A stretch of 64,000 nt of DNA, from the NCBI RefSeq assembly GCF_020859565.1, contig NZ_JAJHUO010000015.1, positions 1 to 64,000 of the forward strand. The letters run 5' to 3'. The number at the start of each line of letters is the position of its first letter. The first letter of the stretch is position 1. Of the stretch, positions 24,858 through 33,909 are shown one piece after another. This DNA is from Saccharothrix luteola (GTDB taxonomy: Bacteria > Actinomycetota > Actinomycetes > Mycobacteriales > Pseudonocardiaceae). The translations under genes and the position numbers were made by a program. A model generated the notes under the pieces. It did no database searches and was not told where the DNA came from. It worked only from the letters and a program-made list of their open reading frames with translations.

Positions 24858-25503
24858 GCCGATCCGCGTGCTGCTGGCCGACGACGAGCCGATGTACCTC
24901 GACACGATCCGGTTGCTGATCGACGCCGACCCCGGGGTGGAGGTGGTCGCGGAGGCGGGGACCGGCCGGGAAGCGTGCGAGCTGGCCGCCCGGCACCAGC
25001 CGGACGTCGCGGTCGTCGACGTCCGGATGCCCGACCTGGACGGCATCGCCGCCACCCGGCGCCTCACCGCGCTGCCCGAGGCGCCCAAGGTCCTCATCCT
25101 CACCACGTTCGACCTCGACGGCGTCGTGTACGAGACGTTGCGGGCGGGCGCGAGCGGGTTCCTGCTCAAGGACGTCCCGCCGCACCGGCTGCTCGACGCC
25201 ATCCGGACGGTCGCGGCCGGTGAAGCGCTGCTCGCGCCGACCGTCACCCGCAGGCTCATCGCGGACTTCCTCCGCACCCCCGCGCCGCCCCGCGCCCGAC
25301 GACCGCTCGACCGCGTGACCCCTCGGGAACAGGAGGTGCTCCACCTGATCACGCGAGGGCTGTCCAACACCGAGATCGAACAAGCGCTGCACCTGAGCCG
25401 GCACACGGTCAAGACGCACATCGGGCACCTCATGGCGAAGCTGGCCGCCCGCGACCGGGCACAACTGGTGATCGCGGGCTACGAAGCCGGTCTCGCCGAC
25501 TGA
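24850..25503 (+). CDS. NarL/LuxR-family response regulator
   Basis: 217 residues. Receiver domain with acidic pair ADDEP, phosphoacceptor D57 in VVDVRMPDLDG and Lys in FLLKDVPP. The C-terminal LuxR helix-turn-helix reads LTPREQEVLHLITRGLSNTEIEQALHLSRHTVKTHIGHLMAKL apart from one residue difference at its start. It is the partner of the overlapping kinase (8-nt overlap, GTG start). The adjacent divergent serine hydrolase is the nearest possible target. It converges on an MFS remnant with only 14 nt between. Confidence 0.93.
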   Translation: MAEPIRVLLADDEPMYLDTIRLLIDADPGVEVVAEAGTGREACELAARHQPDVAVVDVRMPDLDGIAATRRLTALPEAPKVLILTTFDLDGVVYETLRAGASGFLLKDVPPHRLLDAIRTVAAGEALLAPTVTRRLIADFLRTPAPPRARRPLDRVTPREQEVLHLITRGLSNTEIEQALHLSRHTVKTHIGHLMAKLAARDRAQLVIAGYEAGLAD

Positions 25504-25517
25504 CGCACCCGCGGCGG

Positions 25518-26404
25518 TCACGTCGGCGGACGTCGTGCGGCCGCGACACCGGCGGCGGTCAGGCTCGCGGCCGTCAGGACGAGGACGCCGGCGGCGCCCG
25601 TGCCCGCCGCGAGCAACCCCGCCGCGCTGGGCACCACGACCTGGCCGAGCCGGTTCCCGGTGAGGCGCAAAGACATCGCCCGGCCGCGCAGCCCCGGCGG
25701 CGTCGCCTCCGCCAGCCACGACATCGTCAGCGGTTGGCCCACACCGAGGCCGAGCCCGACCACGAGGACGACGAAGCCGAGCAGCCACACCGGCATCGGC
25801 ACGGCCGCCGCGGCGAGCCCGACCGCGGCCGGCGCCACGCTGCCCGACAACAGCCGACGCCTGCCCAGCCACGCGGCGAGGCGGCCGAGGAACAGGCGTG
25901 ACGTCATCGACGCAGCCGCGCGCACCGCGAGCAGCACACCGACCACACCGGACGGGATGCCGCGCTCGGCGCCCAGCGCGGGCAGGTACACCAACGTGAT
26001 GTCGACCGCCGCGATCACCGCGCAGCTGACCGCGAGCGTCCGCACCAGGCCCGGCCGTCGCAGCAGGTCGCGCACGCCGTCCGGCGCACCGTCCACTGTG
26101 GCCGCACGACCGACGGCGGGCGCGCGCAACGCCAGCGTGACGCCGATCAGGACGACGGTGATCACGAACGCCACCACGAACACGGTGTCCGTGCGCGGGA
26201 TCGTCCGATCACCGTCGAACAGCAGGATCAGGCCCGGCCCGACCGCCTGCCCCGGCGACGCCGCGAACGTGTGGTAACCGAACGCGGCGTCGTGGCGCGA
26301 GGTCTCGGTCGTGTTCGCCACCAGGGCCTGCTGCGCGACCACCGAGCACAGGTGACCGGTGCCGAACAGCACGCTGCCGGGGCTCGACACGGTCAGGCAC
26401 TTGG
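25518..26404 (-). pseudogene. N-terminally truncated MFS transporter remnant
   Basis: From about 26404 the translation is a recognisable MFS transporter from the third or fourth membrane helix onward: SVLFGTGHLCSVVAQQALVANTT, HDAAFGYHTFAASPGQAVGPG, then the second half with LAVRAAASMTSRLFLGRLAAWLGRRRLL and a normal C-terminus. About 100 N-terminal residues (helices 1-3, signature loop 2-3) are missing, and upstream lies only the terminator of the next gene. The frame stays open a little further but as non-membrane, Arg-rich shadow sequence. I therefore call it a decayed gene. Its original cargo was probably a drug or metabolite. Confidence 0.7.
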
Positions 26405-26444
26405 GACCTCCTCGCTTGTAGCGCCTCGGTCCGGACGTGCGGAA

Positions 26445-26476
26445 AGCGGTGGCCGGCAACCGCGCCGACCACCGCT
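26445..26476 (-). terminator. Hairpin terminator of the beta-propeller gene
   Basis: On the minus strand AGCGGTGGTCGG pairs with CCGGCCACCGCT (12 bp with one G-U) across an 8-nt loop and is followed by TTTCC. It lies 12 nt past the stop at 26489. It also separates that gene from the MFS remnant, which therefore has no promoter. Confidence 0.7.
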
Positions 26477-26488
26477 CCCCTGGCCGTT

Positions 26489-27763
26489 TCAGCTGGTCGA
26501 GGGCCCCGTCCAACCGGTGGGCACGTGGCCGACGCGCACCCGCTGCGGGTGGTCGCCGACCGGCACCGAGACGAGCTTGCGCCCGGTGGCGAAGTCGATC
26601 GCGGTCACCTGGTCGGAGCCGCTCTCCGAGATCACGCAGCTGCGCCCGTCACCGCTGACGGTCGCCCAGTAGGGCTTGGACGCGGGCACGAGCGCGCCTT
26701 CGCGCAGGGTCGCCCGGTCGACGATCACGGCGTAGTCGTCCATGGTCCCGGCGATGCACAGCTTGTCGCCCCGCGGGCTCATCGACATGCCGTGGTGGCG
26801 CGAGTCGTTGACCCACGTCGTGCGGTCCTCGCTGGTGTTCGGGTTCTTGGGCAGTTCCTTGAGGCGGGTGACGCGGTCGGTGGCGACGTCGTACTCCAGG
26901 AAGCCGTTGAAGAACGACACCTGGAAGTACAGCTTCGACTCGTCGGGCGTGAACGCCACCGGCCGCACCGAGTCGGACAGGTCGGAGCGGCCGAACGCGT
27001 CCAGCCGCGGCCTCATGTCGATCACCTTGACCTGCTGGAACGTCGCCGCGTCCACCACCGTGACGCGCCGGTCCCCCTTGGTGAAGTCGAACGCCGGGTC
27101 GTCCAGGGCGGTGTTGACCTCGCCGATGGACATGTTCCACAGGTACCGGCCGCCGTCGGTGAACACGTTCTCGTGCGGCTTGTCACCGGTCGCGAACGAG
27201 CCGACCTGGCGACCGGTCTCGATGTCGAGCACGTGCACGGTGTTGGAGGTCGAGGCGGACACCGCGACCCGGCGGCCGTCGGGCGAGACGGCCATGTGGT
27301 CGGAGCGGAAGCCCGAGACCGGGAAGCGCCAGTTCACCCGGCCGGTGGCCAGGTCGATGGACACCACGTCGGCGAAGCTCGGCCGGGAGGCGACCACGGC
27401 GCGGCCGTCGGGCGTGGTGTACATGTCGTCGACGAACTGGTCGTGGCCCTCGCCGGGGCCGGACCTGATGCCGAGGAAGAACGCGAGCTTGATCGGGTTG
27501 AGGTAGATCTCCCACAGCCGCTCCTGGCGGTCGGGGATGATGTTCACCCGGCCGATCTTCGCGAAATCGCCGCTGGAGGCGATCACGTCGGCGGTGCCGT
27601 CCCAGTTGTTCCCGACGAACATCACCTCGCGCAGCGCCGTGCCCGCGGGAGGGGCGGCGACGGCGGGTGCGGTGGTCGCGACGAGCACGCAGGTGGCCAG
27701 GAGGCCGAGCAGGCGCGTGCGGGGCACGCGCTTCCGTCCTCCCGACCCGGATTTCTTGTCCAC
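26489..27763 (-). CDS. Secreted YncE-like beta-propeller protein
   Basis: 424 residues. A signal peptide (about 8-40, ending AVAAPPAG) precedes a seven-bladed propeller with repeated blade motifs such as VVSIDLATGRVNWRFPV, HMAVSPDGRRVAVSASTSNTVHVLDIETGRQ, VRPVAFTPDESKLYFQ and WATVSGDGRSCVISESGSDQVTAIDFATGRK. These resemble the YncE / cytochrome d1-like propeller family, generally ligand- or protein-binding with no assigned reaction. The GTG at 27763 has GGAG 6 nt upstream and starts a plausible signal peptide. It ends in a good hairpin terminator and is divergent from a PucR-type regulator, which may control it. Confidence 0.85.
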   Translation of the reverse strand: MDKKSGSGGRKRVPRTRLLGLLATCVLVATTAPAVAAPPAGTALREVMFVGNNWDGTADVIASSGDFAKIGRVNIIPDRQERLWEIYLNPIKLAFFLGIRSGPGEGHDQFVDDMYTTPDGRAVVASRPSFADVVSIDLATGRVNWRFPVSGFRSDHMAVSPDGRRVAVSASTSNTVHVLDIETGRQVGSFATGDKPHENVFTDGGRYLWNMSIGEVNTALDDPAFDFTKGDRRVTVVDAATFQQVKVIDMRPRLDAFGRSDLSDSVRPVAFTPDESKLYFQVSFFNGFLEYDVATDRVTRLKELPKNPNTSEDRTTWVNDSRHHGMSMSPRGDKLCIAGTMDDYAVIVDRATLREGALVPASKPYWATVSGDGRSCVISESGSDQVTAIDFATGRKLVSVPVGDHPQRVRVGHVPTGWTGPSTS

Positions 27764-27983
27764 GACAGCTCCAAACCGGATGCGCGAGTTGTCACATCCG
27801 TGCAGGGTTTGCGATTCGTCCACGCCGGTTCCAGAACCCGTGGCCCCCGGGTCCGGCCGGACTGTTACCGTTCAGTAGGCAATAGATACCGGCTCGCGGC
27901 GGGTCCGCGGTAGGGGCCGGCGCCCAACGAGCCGGGTGCTCGTTATGCCACTGCCACAACGTCGCGGCGGGAGGATGTGGCCG

Positions 27984-29147
27984 GTGTCGGCAGCGCACGA
28001 TCGCGGTCGCCTGCTCGGGCAGGTGCTCAGGGGCATGGCGACCGATCGCGGTGTGGTCGAGGAGCTCGTCCGGGCCGCGCGCGGCCAGTCCCCGGAGGTG
28101 GCGCGGCTGCCGGAGGCGGAGAACCGCCGGCACGTCGAGGTTCTGCTGGCGACCGGGCTCGACTTCTTCGAGCGGTCCGACGAGCCGGAGGCGCAGGACT
28201 TCGAGGCAGCCGAGGCGTTGGGCGCGGACCGCGCGGCGCAGGGGATCTCCATCGACGGACTGCTGCGCGGGGTCCAGGCCGGCCGCACGACGGCGATGAA
28301 CATCGCCATCGCCCGCAGCCGGGCGGCCGGCGTGCCCGACGAAGTGCTGCTGGAGGGGTTGGTCGACCTCGACCGCTACACCGGGGCGTTGGAGCGGCAC
28401 GTCATCAACGGCTACCACACGGCCGAGCTCGAACTGTCGCGCACGAACCGGGACGCGAACACGCACCTGCTGCGACGGCTGCTCGTGCACGGCGACGGCG
28501 CGCCGCCGGAACCCGCGGAGCTGCGGCGCGCGGGTTTGTCGTCCGACGGGCTGTACCACTGCCTGGTCTCCGACGTGACCCTGCCGGGCGAGGCGCGTGC
28601 GCTGGAACAGCGGCTGCTGGGGTGCGGCGGCGTCTACGGGTTGGTGGAGGGTCGGCTGGCCGGGTTGGCCGCCCGACCGCCGGCCGACCTCGGGCCGGAC
28701 GTGCTGCTGGTGGTCGCGCCCGCGACGGGGCTCGCGGTCATGCGTGACATCCACCCGTTGTGCGTGGCGGCGTTGCGGATCGCCGGTCGGGCGGGGCTGC
28801 GCGGGGTGCGCGACCTCACCGACCTGGCGGGCGAGGTGGCGCTGGCCGCGCAACCGGTGCTCGCCGACCTCCTGCGCGGCTCGCTCGACGGCCTCGACCA
28901 CGACGACGACTTCCACCGCGAACTGGTCGGCACCGCCCTGGTCTACCTCGACCACGGCCAACGCCTCGGTCATGCCGCCGCCGCGCTGCACGTGCACCCC
29001 AACACCGTCCGGTACCGGCTCGACCGGCTGGCCGAGATCACCGGCACGCCGTGGGACGACAGCGCGGACGACCCGTCGACCGTGTTGGGCACCCTGCGCC
29101 ACTGGTGGGCGCTGCGAACCTGGCTCGACCACAGCCCGTCCCGGTGA
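27984..29147 (+). CDS. PucR-type transcriptional regulator with C-terminal helix-turn-helix
   Basis: About 387 residues. The N-terminal and central region is helical (RLLGQVLRGMATDRGVVEELV ... GISIDGLLRGVQAGR), typical of the GGDEF-like/PucR sensor part of actinomycete regulators. The end carries the diagnostic HTH_30: LVYLDHGQRLGHAAAALHVHPNTVRYRLDRLAEITG. Start choice is uncertain: the GTG at 27984 has GGGAGG 9 nt upstream, whereas an ATG at 27975 abuts that sequence and an earlier GTG at 27936 has no site. It is divergent from the secreted propeller gene across about 220 nt in which I see no other gene. Confidence 0.85.
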   Translation: MSAAHDRGRLLGQVLRGMATDRGVVEELVRAARGQSPEVARLPEAENRRHVEVLLATGLDFFERSDEPEAQDFEAAEALGADRAAQGISIDGLLRGVQAGRTTAMNIAIARSRAAGVPDEVLLEGLVDLDRYTGALERHVINGYHTAELELSRTNRDANTHLLRRLLVHGDGAPPEPAELRRAGLSSDGLYHCLVSDVTLPGEARALEQRLLGCGGVYGLVEGRLAGLAARPPADLGPDVLLVVAPATGLAVMRDIHPLCVAALRIAGRAGLRGVRDLTDLAGEVALAAQPVLADLLRGSLDGLDHDDDFHRELVGTALVYLDHGQRLGHAAAALHVHPNTVRYRLDRLAEITGTPWDDSADDPSTVLGTLRHWWALRTWLDHSPSR

Positions 29148-29154
29148 TCTGCCC

Positions 29155-29213
29155 GTATCATCGCTAACGGCAAACTGTTGTCATCGATCCGCACCTGTGT
29201 TATCGTTGCTAAC
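29155..29213. promoter_or_regulatory. Promoter of the TetR gene with a repeated autoregulatory-operator candidate
   Basis: GTATCATCGCTAAC (29155-29168) recurs as GTTATCGTTGCTAAC (29199-29213), 44 bp on; each is a partial palindrome with GTTA/TAAC ends. The second copy includes the -10 hexamer TATCGT (29201-29206), 7 nt before the ATG, so a bound repressor would cover the promoter. The message is probably leaderless. Confidence 0.5.
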
Positions 29214-29927
29214 ATGGACAACAGATCAGCGATCCTGGCGGCGGCCACCGAGCTGCTGGAGACCTCGCCCAACGGCGACATCTCCACGCGCGGCGTCGGG
29301 GAGAAGGCCGGGGTGCAGCAGCCGGTGATCTACCGGCTCTTCGGCGACAAGGACAGCCTGCTCGCCGCGGTCGTCGATCACTGGTTCGCGCAGTACCTCG
29401 CGGCCAAGCGCGCCGCCGTGCCGACCGAGGACCCGGTGGCGGACCTGCGGCGAGGGTGGGACGGGCACACGCGCTTCGCCCTCGATCACCCGAACGTGTA
29501 CCGCCTGATGTACACACCCCGCCTGTCGTCCCCGCCGCAGGCGGTCCGCGAGGCGAACGAGCTGCTGCGCGGCGTGCTCGAGCGGATCGCCCAGGTCGGT
29601 CGCCTCGCCGTCGAACCCGACCGCGCCGCCGACGTCGTGATGGCCGCCAACACGGGCGTCGCCCTGTCCCTGCTGAACCGACCCGAGGCGGACCGCGACC
29701 CCGAGCTCTCGGTGCGGGTGAGGGAGATCGTGCTGCCCGGCATCCTGACCCCGGAGCCGGACGCGGATCCCGCGGACACCCCGCCGTCGGTGGCGCAGGC
29801 GGTGGCACAGGCGGCGACCACTCTCGGCGCGTTGCTGCGCTCGAACCGGCCGGAGTCGTTCAGCCCGGCGGAGTTCGCCCTCCTCACCGAATGGCTGACC
29901 CACCTCGCAACCCCCACCAAGCCCTGA
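29214..29927 (+). CDS. TetR-family transcriptional regulator
   Basis: 237 residues. The N-terminal helix-turn-helix reads ILAAATELLETSPNGDISTRGVGEKAGVQQPVIYRLFGDKDSLLAAVVDHWF, a standard TetR DNA-binding domain. The C-terminal ligand domain is helical with no recognised subfamily motif. The ATG at 29214 directly follows the operator-like repeat and is preferred to an upstream in-frame start. The gene lies 298 nt before an SDR oxidoreductase on the same strand, which is its probable target besides itself; the SDR would detoxify or use the inducing molecule (inference). Confidence 0.9.
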   Translation: MDNRSAILAAATELLETSPNGDISTRGVGEKAGVQQPVIYRLFGDKDSLLAAVVDHWFAQYLAAKRAAVPTEDPVADLRRGWDGHTRFALDHPNVYRLMYTPRLSSPPQAVREANELLRGVLERIAQVGRLAVEPDRAADVVMAANTGVALSLLNRPEADRDPELSVRVREIVLPGILTPEPDADPADTPPSVAQAVAQAATTLGALLRSNRPESFSPAEFALLTEWLTHLATPTKP

Positions 29928-30225
29928 CTCCACCCCAACCCCGCTTGCACCTGCCGCCAACTCCCCACGACCCCGACCCACCAACGCCGCCGCTGCACCC
30001 GCTGCACCCAGCAGCCACACACGGCCGGCCGCAGCCCCCTGCCCAACCACCACCGCAGCGCCGCCACCGCATGGCCCGCCGCAGAGCCGCCATGCCCCGG
30101 CCCGCACACCCCGGCCGTCCACGCGGCCCCACCGCGCCGGCACACATAGCGCCCGCCCTGTCTCCGGCCGCACCGTCGCCGTATCCGGCACACACTGCGC
30201 ATCCCTTGCGCCGAAAGGAAATGTC
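29928..30225 (+). other. C-rich, G-poor intergenic stretch (possible Rho utilisation region and SDR promoter)
   Basis: 298 nt without a gene. On the plus strand the first 200 nt are dominated by C and A with unusually few G, unlike any other part of the window. RNA of that composition is what Rho binds, so this may be a Rho-dependent terminator for the TetR gene. The last part should hold the SDR promoter; its ribosome-binding site AAAGGA is clear at 30213-30218. Confidence 0.4.
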
Positions 30226-30999
30226 ATGTCCGAGAACACCGCCACTGAACCCACCGCCGGCAATCCCACTGCCGCCACCCGGGTCGCCCTCGTCACCGGC
30301 GGCAGCGGGGGGATCGGGCGGGCGGTTGCCGAGCGGCTCGTTGCCGACGGTTTCGCGGTGGGCGTGCACTACGCCCGCAACAAGGGCAAGGCCGATGCGA
30401 TCGTCGCCGACATCACCGCCCGCGGCGGGCAGGCCATCGCGGTGGGTGGGGATGTCGCCGACGAGCACGACATGAGCGCCGCGTTCGACGCCGTCGAGAC
30501 GGCTTTCGGCGGCATCGACGTGGTCGTGAACACCGCCGCGACCATGGTCCTGGCACCGATCGCCGAACTGGACCTCGACGACCTGGACCGCATGCACCGC
30601 ACCAACGTCCGCGGCACGTTCGTCGTCGCGCAGCAGGCCGCCCGCCGCGTCCGCCGGGGTGGCGCGATCGTCAACTTCTCCACCTCGGTCACCCGCACCC
30701 AGCTGCCCACCTACGGCGCCTACGTCGCCGGCAAGGCCGCCGTCGAGAGCATCACCCTGATCCTCGCCCGCGAACTGCGCGGCAAGGACATCACCGTCAA
30801 CGCGGTCGCACCCGGCCCAACCGCGACCCCGTTGTTCTTGCAGGGCAAGGACGACGCCTTGGTCGCCAACTTCGCCAAGGCCACCCCGCTCGAACGGCTC
30901 GGGCAGCCCGAGGACATCGCCGAAGCCGTCTCGTTCCTCGCAGGTCCCGCCCGCTGGGTCAACGGCCAGGTCCTCTTCGCCAACGGCGGCCTCGCCTGA
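30226..30999 (+). CDS. SDR-family NAD(P)-dependent oxidoreductase
   Basis: 257 residues, the standard classical SDR length. Cofactor motif TGGSGGIGRAVAERL (about 25-40), the structural NTAA motif in VVNTAATM, catalytic Ser in NFSTSVTRT and the YxxxK pair in YGAYVAGKAA. The conserved PG after the active site reads VAPGPTATPLF. The N-terminal 18 residues are a loose Thr/Ala tail. It resembles 3-oxoacyl-ACP reductase-like dehydrogenases of secondary metabolism or detoxification; the substrate is unknown. AAAGGA lies 6 nt before the ATG. The TetR gene upstream is the likely regulator. Confidence 0.92.
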   Translation: MSENTATEPTAGNPTAATRVALVTGGSGGIGRAVAERLVADGFAVGVHYARNKGKADAIVADITARGGQAIAVGGDVADEHDMSAAFDAVETAFGGIDVVVNTAATMVLAPIAELDLDDLDRMHRTNVRGTFVVAQQAARRVRRGGAIVNFSTSVTRTQLPTYGAYVAGKAAVESITLILARELRGKDITVNAVAPGPTATPLFLQGKDDALVANFAKATPLERLGQPEDIAEAVSFLAGPARWVNGQVLFANGGLA

Positions 31000-31002
31000 T
31001 CC

Positions 31003-31344
31003 CGACACCGGCAACGACCTCCGCGCGACCGAGCTCGACGTGAACTCGCACGAGTCCACAACGCGGGCCACATGGTCACCGGTCCCGCCGAGTCGTTCAC
31101 CCCCGACCAGCCGGCCGAGCTGTACGACGTGAACGTGCCGAGCACCCAGCGGGTCTACCGCACCGCCCTGCCCGGCATGCTCGCCACCCTCACGCTCGAA
31201 GGCACCGACGCCTCGCTCGTCGCCGACGAGATCGCCCGGATCGCCGACCCCGTCCGCCGCGACTTCCTCACCCGCATCGACCTTGGGCGACCCGCTCACC
31301 GTCCAGCCAGCCCCTACAGAAATCAGTCAACACTGAAGCTATAG
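31003..31344 (+). pseudogene. Degraded SDR oxidoreductase remnant
   Basis: Pieces of a second SDR gene can be read in two frames: ATELDVNSHES (the DVxD region after the cofactor fold) near 31030, then GHMVTGPAESFTPDQPAELYDVNVPSTQRVYRTALPGM from about 31069, the helix 4-5 region. It jumps straight to LVADEIARIADPVRRDFLTRI, a normal SDR C-terminus. The cofactor glycine motif and the Ser-Tyr-Lys active site are missing. Internal deletions explain the structure. It begins just after the intact SDR gene, so it may be the remains of a co-regulated partner. Confidence 0.65.
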
Positions 31345-31349
31345 AGCGA

Positions 31350-32212
31350 TTAGGGAAGCGCGGCGGACCGGTCGTGGACTTCCAGGACGTCGCGCAGCGG
31401 CACGGTAGGCCGTCCGATCAGACCGGAGAGAGCGGGGTCGACCCGTGCGAACGCACCCTGACGACTCGCCGCGAACATCCCCAGCAGCAAGTCCGCGACG
31501 TGCTCGGACAGCCCACGGGCGACGGGCGCGGCCCGGTAGTCGTCGTCCGACACGACGACGCGGCGGATCGGCCGGCCCGTCACCTCCGACGCGATCGCCG
31601 CGACGTCGGCCAGGTCCACGGCCACCGGACCGGCGAGGGCCGGCGTCACCCCGTCGAAGACGTCCTCGGTCAACGCGAGCGCCGCCGCCTCGGCCAAGTC
31701 GTCGTGGGACGTCCAGGACACCGGACCCTCCGCCGGCGGCCAGCTCACCCGTCTCCACCGCGCCGGCGAGCAGCATGACCGCCGTCGACGCGTAGAAACC
31801 GTTGCGCAGCGACGTGAAAGCGAGGCCCGACTCCCGCAGCACCACCTCCGTGGCGGCGTGGTCGACCGTCGGCGCGAAGGGCGACGACGGGTTCGAGCCC
31901 ATGTGGCTGGTGTAGACGACGCGCTCGACCCCGGCCTTCCCGGCGGCGTTGATCGCGGTTTCGCGCAGGCGCACCGCCGTCTCACCGCCGGCGTCCACGG
32001 ACACGACCAACACCCGTGACGCGCCCTCGAACGCGTGCGCCAGGCTCCCCTCGTCGGCGAAGTCGCCCTGCCTGACCCGAACGCCCCGCTCCGCCAACCC
32101 CCGAGCCCGCTCCGGGTCGCGGACGCACACACCGACCCGGTCCGACCCGGCGCAGCAGCCGTTCCACCACCGCTCGACCGAGTTTCCCGTTGGCACCACT
32201 GACAATGACCAT
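31350..32212 (-). pseudogene. NmrA-like NAD(P)-binding protein, two frameshifts
   Basis: The start ATG at 32212 opens MVIVSGANGKLGRAVVERLL, the cofactor motif of an NmrA/quinone-oxidoreductase-2-like protein. Near 32140-32160 the similarity moves to another frame (DRVGVCVRDPERARGLAERGVRVRQGDFAD ... RVVYTSHMGSNPSSPFAPTVDHAATE). Near 31731-31742 it moves again (EGPVSWTSHDDLAEAAALAL ...) to the stop at 31350. The three pieces together give a full-length family member of about 287 residues. Family members reduce quinones or sense NADP. Two separate frameshifts argue for a true pseudogene, although sequencing error cannot be excluded. It is divergent from a LysR gene that is itself broken. Confidence 0.75.
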
Positions 32213-32307
32213 GCGACAAACCCTGCCCGCGGCGCCGCCGTACCGGAAGGATCACCGAGCACCGGCTTGTCACCCTCAGGGACATACCGATCGGAGGTGG
32301 GTGCCGC

Positions 32308-33134
32308 TTGGAGTCACGCCCCCTGCGCTACTTCGTCGCCGTCGCCGAAGAGCTCAACTTCGCCCGCGCGACCGAGCGGCTGGGCATCTCGCCCCCTCCC
32401 CTGTCCCGCACGATCCGCAAGCTGGAAGCGGAGTTGGGCGTCACGCTGCTCGAGCGGACCACCCCCAGCGTCGCGCTGACCCCGCCGGTGCCGTGCTCCT
32501 CGACCAGGCCCGGATCGCCCTGGACGCGTTGCGGGCGGCCGGGCGGCGAGCGCAACGCGCCGCGGAGCCGAAGCTCGTCCTGGCGGTCAAGGCCGACGGC
32601 GACGCGGGCCTGCTGGAGACCATCCTGGCCGGGTACGCGGGCGACCCGGCGTCGTCCCTGCCGGTCGCGGTGCGCGTGCGCCGGTGGGGCGAGCAAGCGG
32701 GGCTCCTCCGCCAGGGCGAAGCCGACGCCACCCTGATCTACGAACCGTTCGACCGCACCGGCCTCGACGCCGAGACCGTCGAACGGCACGTCGCCGCCGT
32801 CCCCACTGACCACCCGCTCGCGGCACGCGGGCACGCCACCCTCGCCGAGCTCGGGCTACCGATCGACGACGCGACGCGGCTGGACCAACTCCACCGCCAC
32901 CTCGACGGGATCGTCGCCCGGCACGACGTGCACGACCTGCCCCCACTGCTCAAGCTGGTCGAACTCGGCGAGCTCGTCACCCTCCTGCCGGAGTCCGTCG
33001 TCGGCCACCACCCACGAGCGGGGATCGCCTACCTCGACGTGCCGGACACGCCGCCCGCGACCCTCTCGATCGCCTGGTGCCAGCAGGCCCGCTCGACGGC
33101 CACCGCGGCACTCGTCCGCGCGGCCGCCCGGTGA
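32308..33134 (+). pseudogene. LysR-family regulator with a one-base deletion
   Basis: A TTG start with GGAGGTG upstream gives ESRPLRYFVAVAEELNFARATERLGISPPPLSRTIRKLEAELGV, a normal LysR helix-turn-helix. At about 32481-32485 (...SVALTP) the frame is lost; one missing G restores AGAVLLDQARIALDALRAAGRRAQ and the complete ligand-binding domain to 33134. The break falls right after the DNA-binding domain, so the present product would be a non-functional 142-residue protein. It probably regulated the divergent NmrA-like gene, which is also frameshifted; the pair seems to have decayed together. Confidence 0.78.
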
Positions 33135-33210
33135 CGACCCGCCGACCGCTGGGAACCGGACGCGGGTGTCGACCGACCACTGTGGTGAACCGCTAACCGG
33201 GGAGGTCACC

Positions 33211-33909
33211 GTGGAACGTCGTACGTTCTTACGCGCGTCGGCGCTGTCCGTCGGCACGATGGGAGCAGTGGGAGGGATGTCAGGCGGTGCGGCCACCGCG
33301 TCGGCGGCGGCGCCGCTGCGGGTGCAGGTGCTGCTGTTCGACGGGGCGGAGGAGCAGGACTTCATCGCACCGGTGGAGGTGCTGGGGCTCGGCGGGCGGA
33401 TGAGCGGCGGCGCGTTGACGACGACTCTGGTGACCACCGGTCGTCCCGGCACGGTCACCTGCACGTACGGCACCGAGGTCCGGGCGCCCGGGGGCTGGTC
33501 GCCGGAGAAGGCGGACGTGCTGGTGGTGCCCGGTGGCGGGTACAACGACAAGACGGGGCCGGGGGTCAACCGGCTCGTCGCCGACCAGGGCTTCCTGCGC
33601 CGCCTGGCCGCCGTCGACGCGCTGCGGGTCGGCATCTGCACCGGCACGATGGTGCTGTCCGCGGCGGGGTTGACCAAGGGCCGCAACGCGACCACGCACA
33701 CCGGCGCGAAACCCGACCTGGCCGCACAGGGCGCCACCGTCGTCAACGCCCGCGTGGTGGACGACGGCGACCTGATCACGGGCGGCGGCATCACGTCCGG
33801 GCTGGACGTGGCGCTGTGGTTGGTGGAGCGGTTCCTCGGCGCGAAGCTCGCCCAGCGGGTGGAGACGGTGCTGGAGTACGAACGGCGCGGCACGGTCTGG
33901 CGCGCCTGA
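33211..33909 (+). CDS. Exported DJ-1/PfpI (class I glutamine amidotransferase-like) protein
   Basis: 232 residues. The N-terminus has a twin-arginine-like leader, ERRTFLRASALSVG..., ending around ATASAAA. The DJ-1/PfpI domain follows: VLLFDGAEEQDFIAPVEVLGL, LVVPGGGYND, and the nucleophile elbow GICTGTMVLSAAGL with its Cys. These proteins include isonitrile hydratase-like enzymes, glyoxalases and, when fused to a regulator domain, AraC sensors; here the domain stands alone and is exported. GGGGAGG 5 nt before the GTG at 33211 decides the start over an earlier GTG at 33166. Confidence 0.85.
   Translation: MERRTFLRASALSVGTMGAVGGMSGGAATASAAAPLRVQVLLFDGAEEQDFIAPVEVLGLGGRMSGGALTTTLVTTGRPGTVTCTYGTEVRAPGGWSPEKADVLVVPGGGYNDKTGPGVNRLVADQGFLRRLAAVDALRVGICTGTMVLSAAGLTKGRNATTHTGAKPDLAAQGATVVNARVVDDGDLITGGGITSGLDVALWLVERFLGAKLAQRVETVLEYERRGTVWRA

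Noticed and set aside
22353..25433. 1026-residue minus-strand frame across the serine hydrolase, kinase and regulator
   Set aside because: Translation is shadow sequence; the three real genes explain the region with complete motifs.
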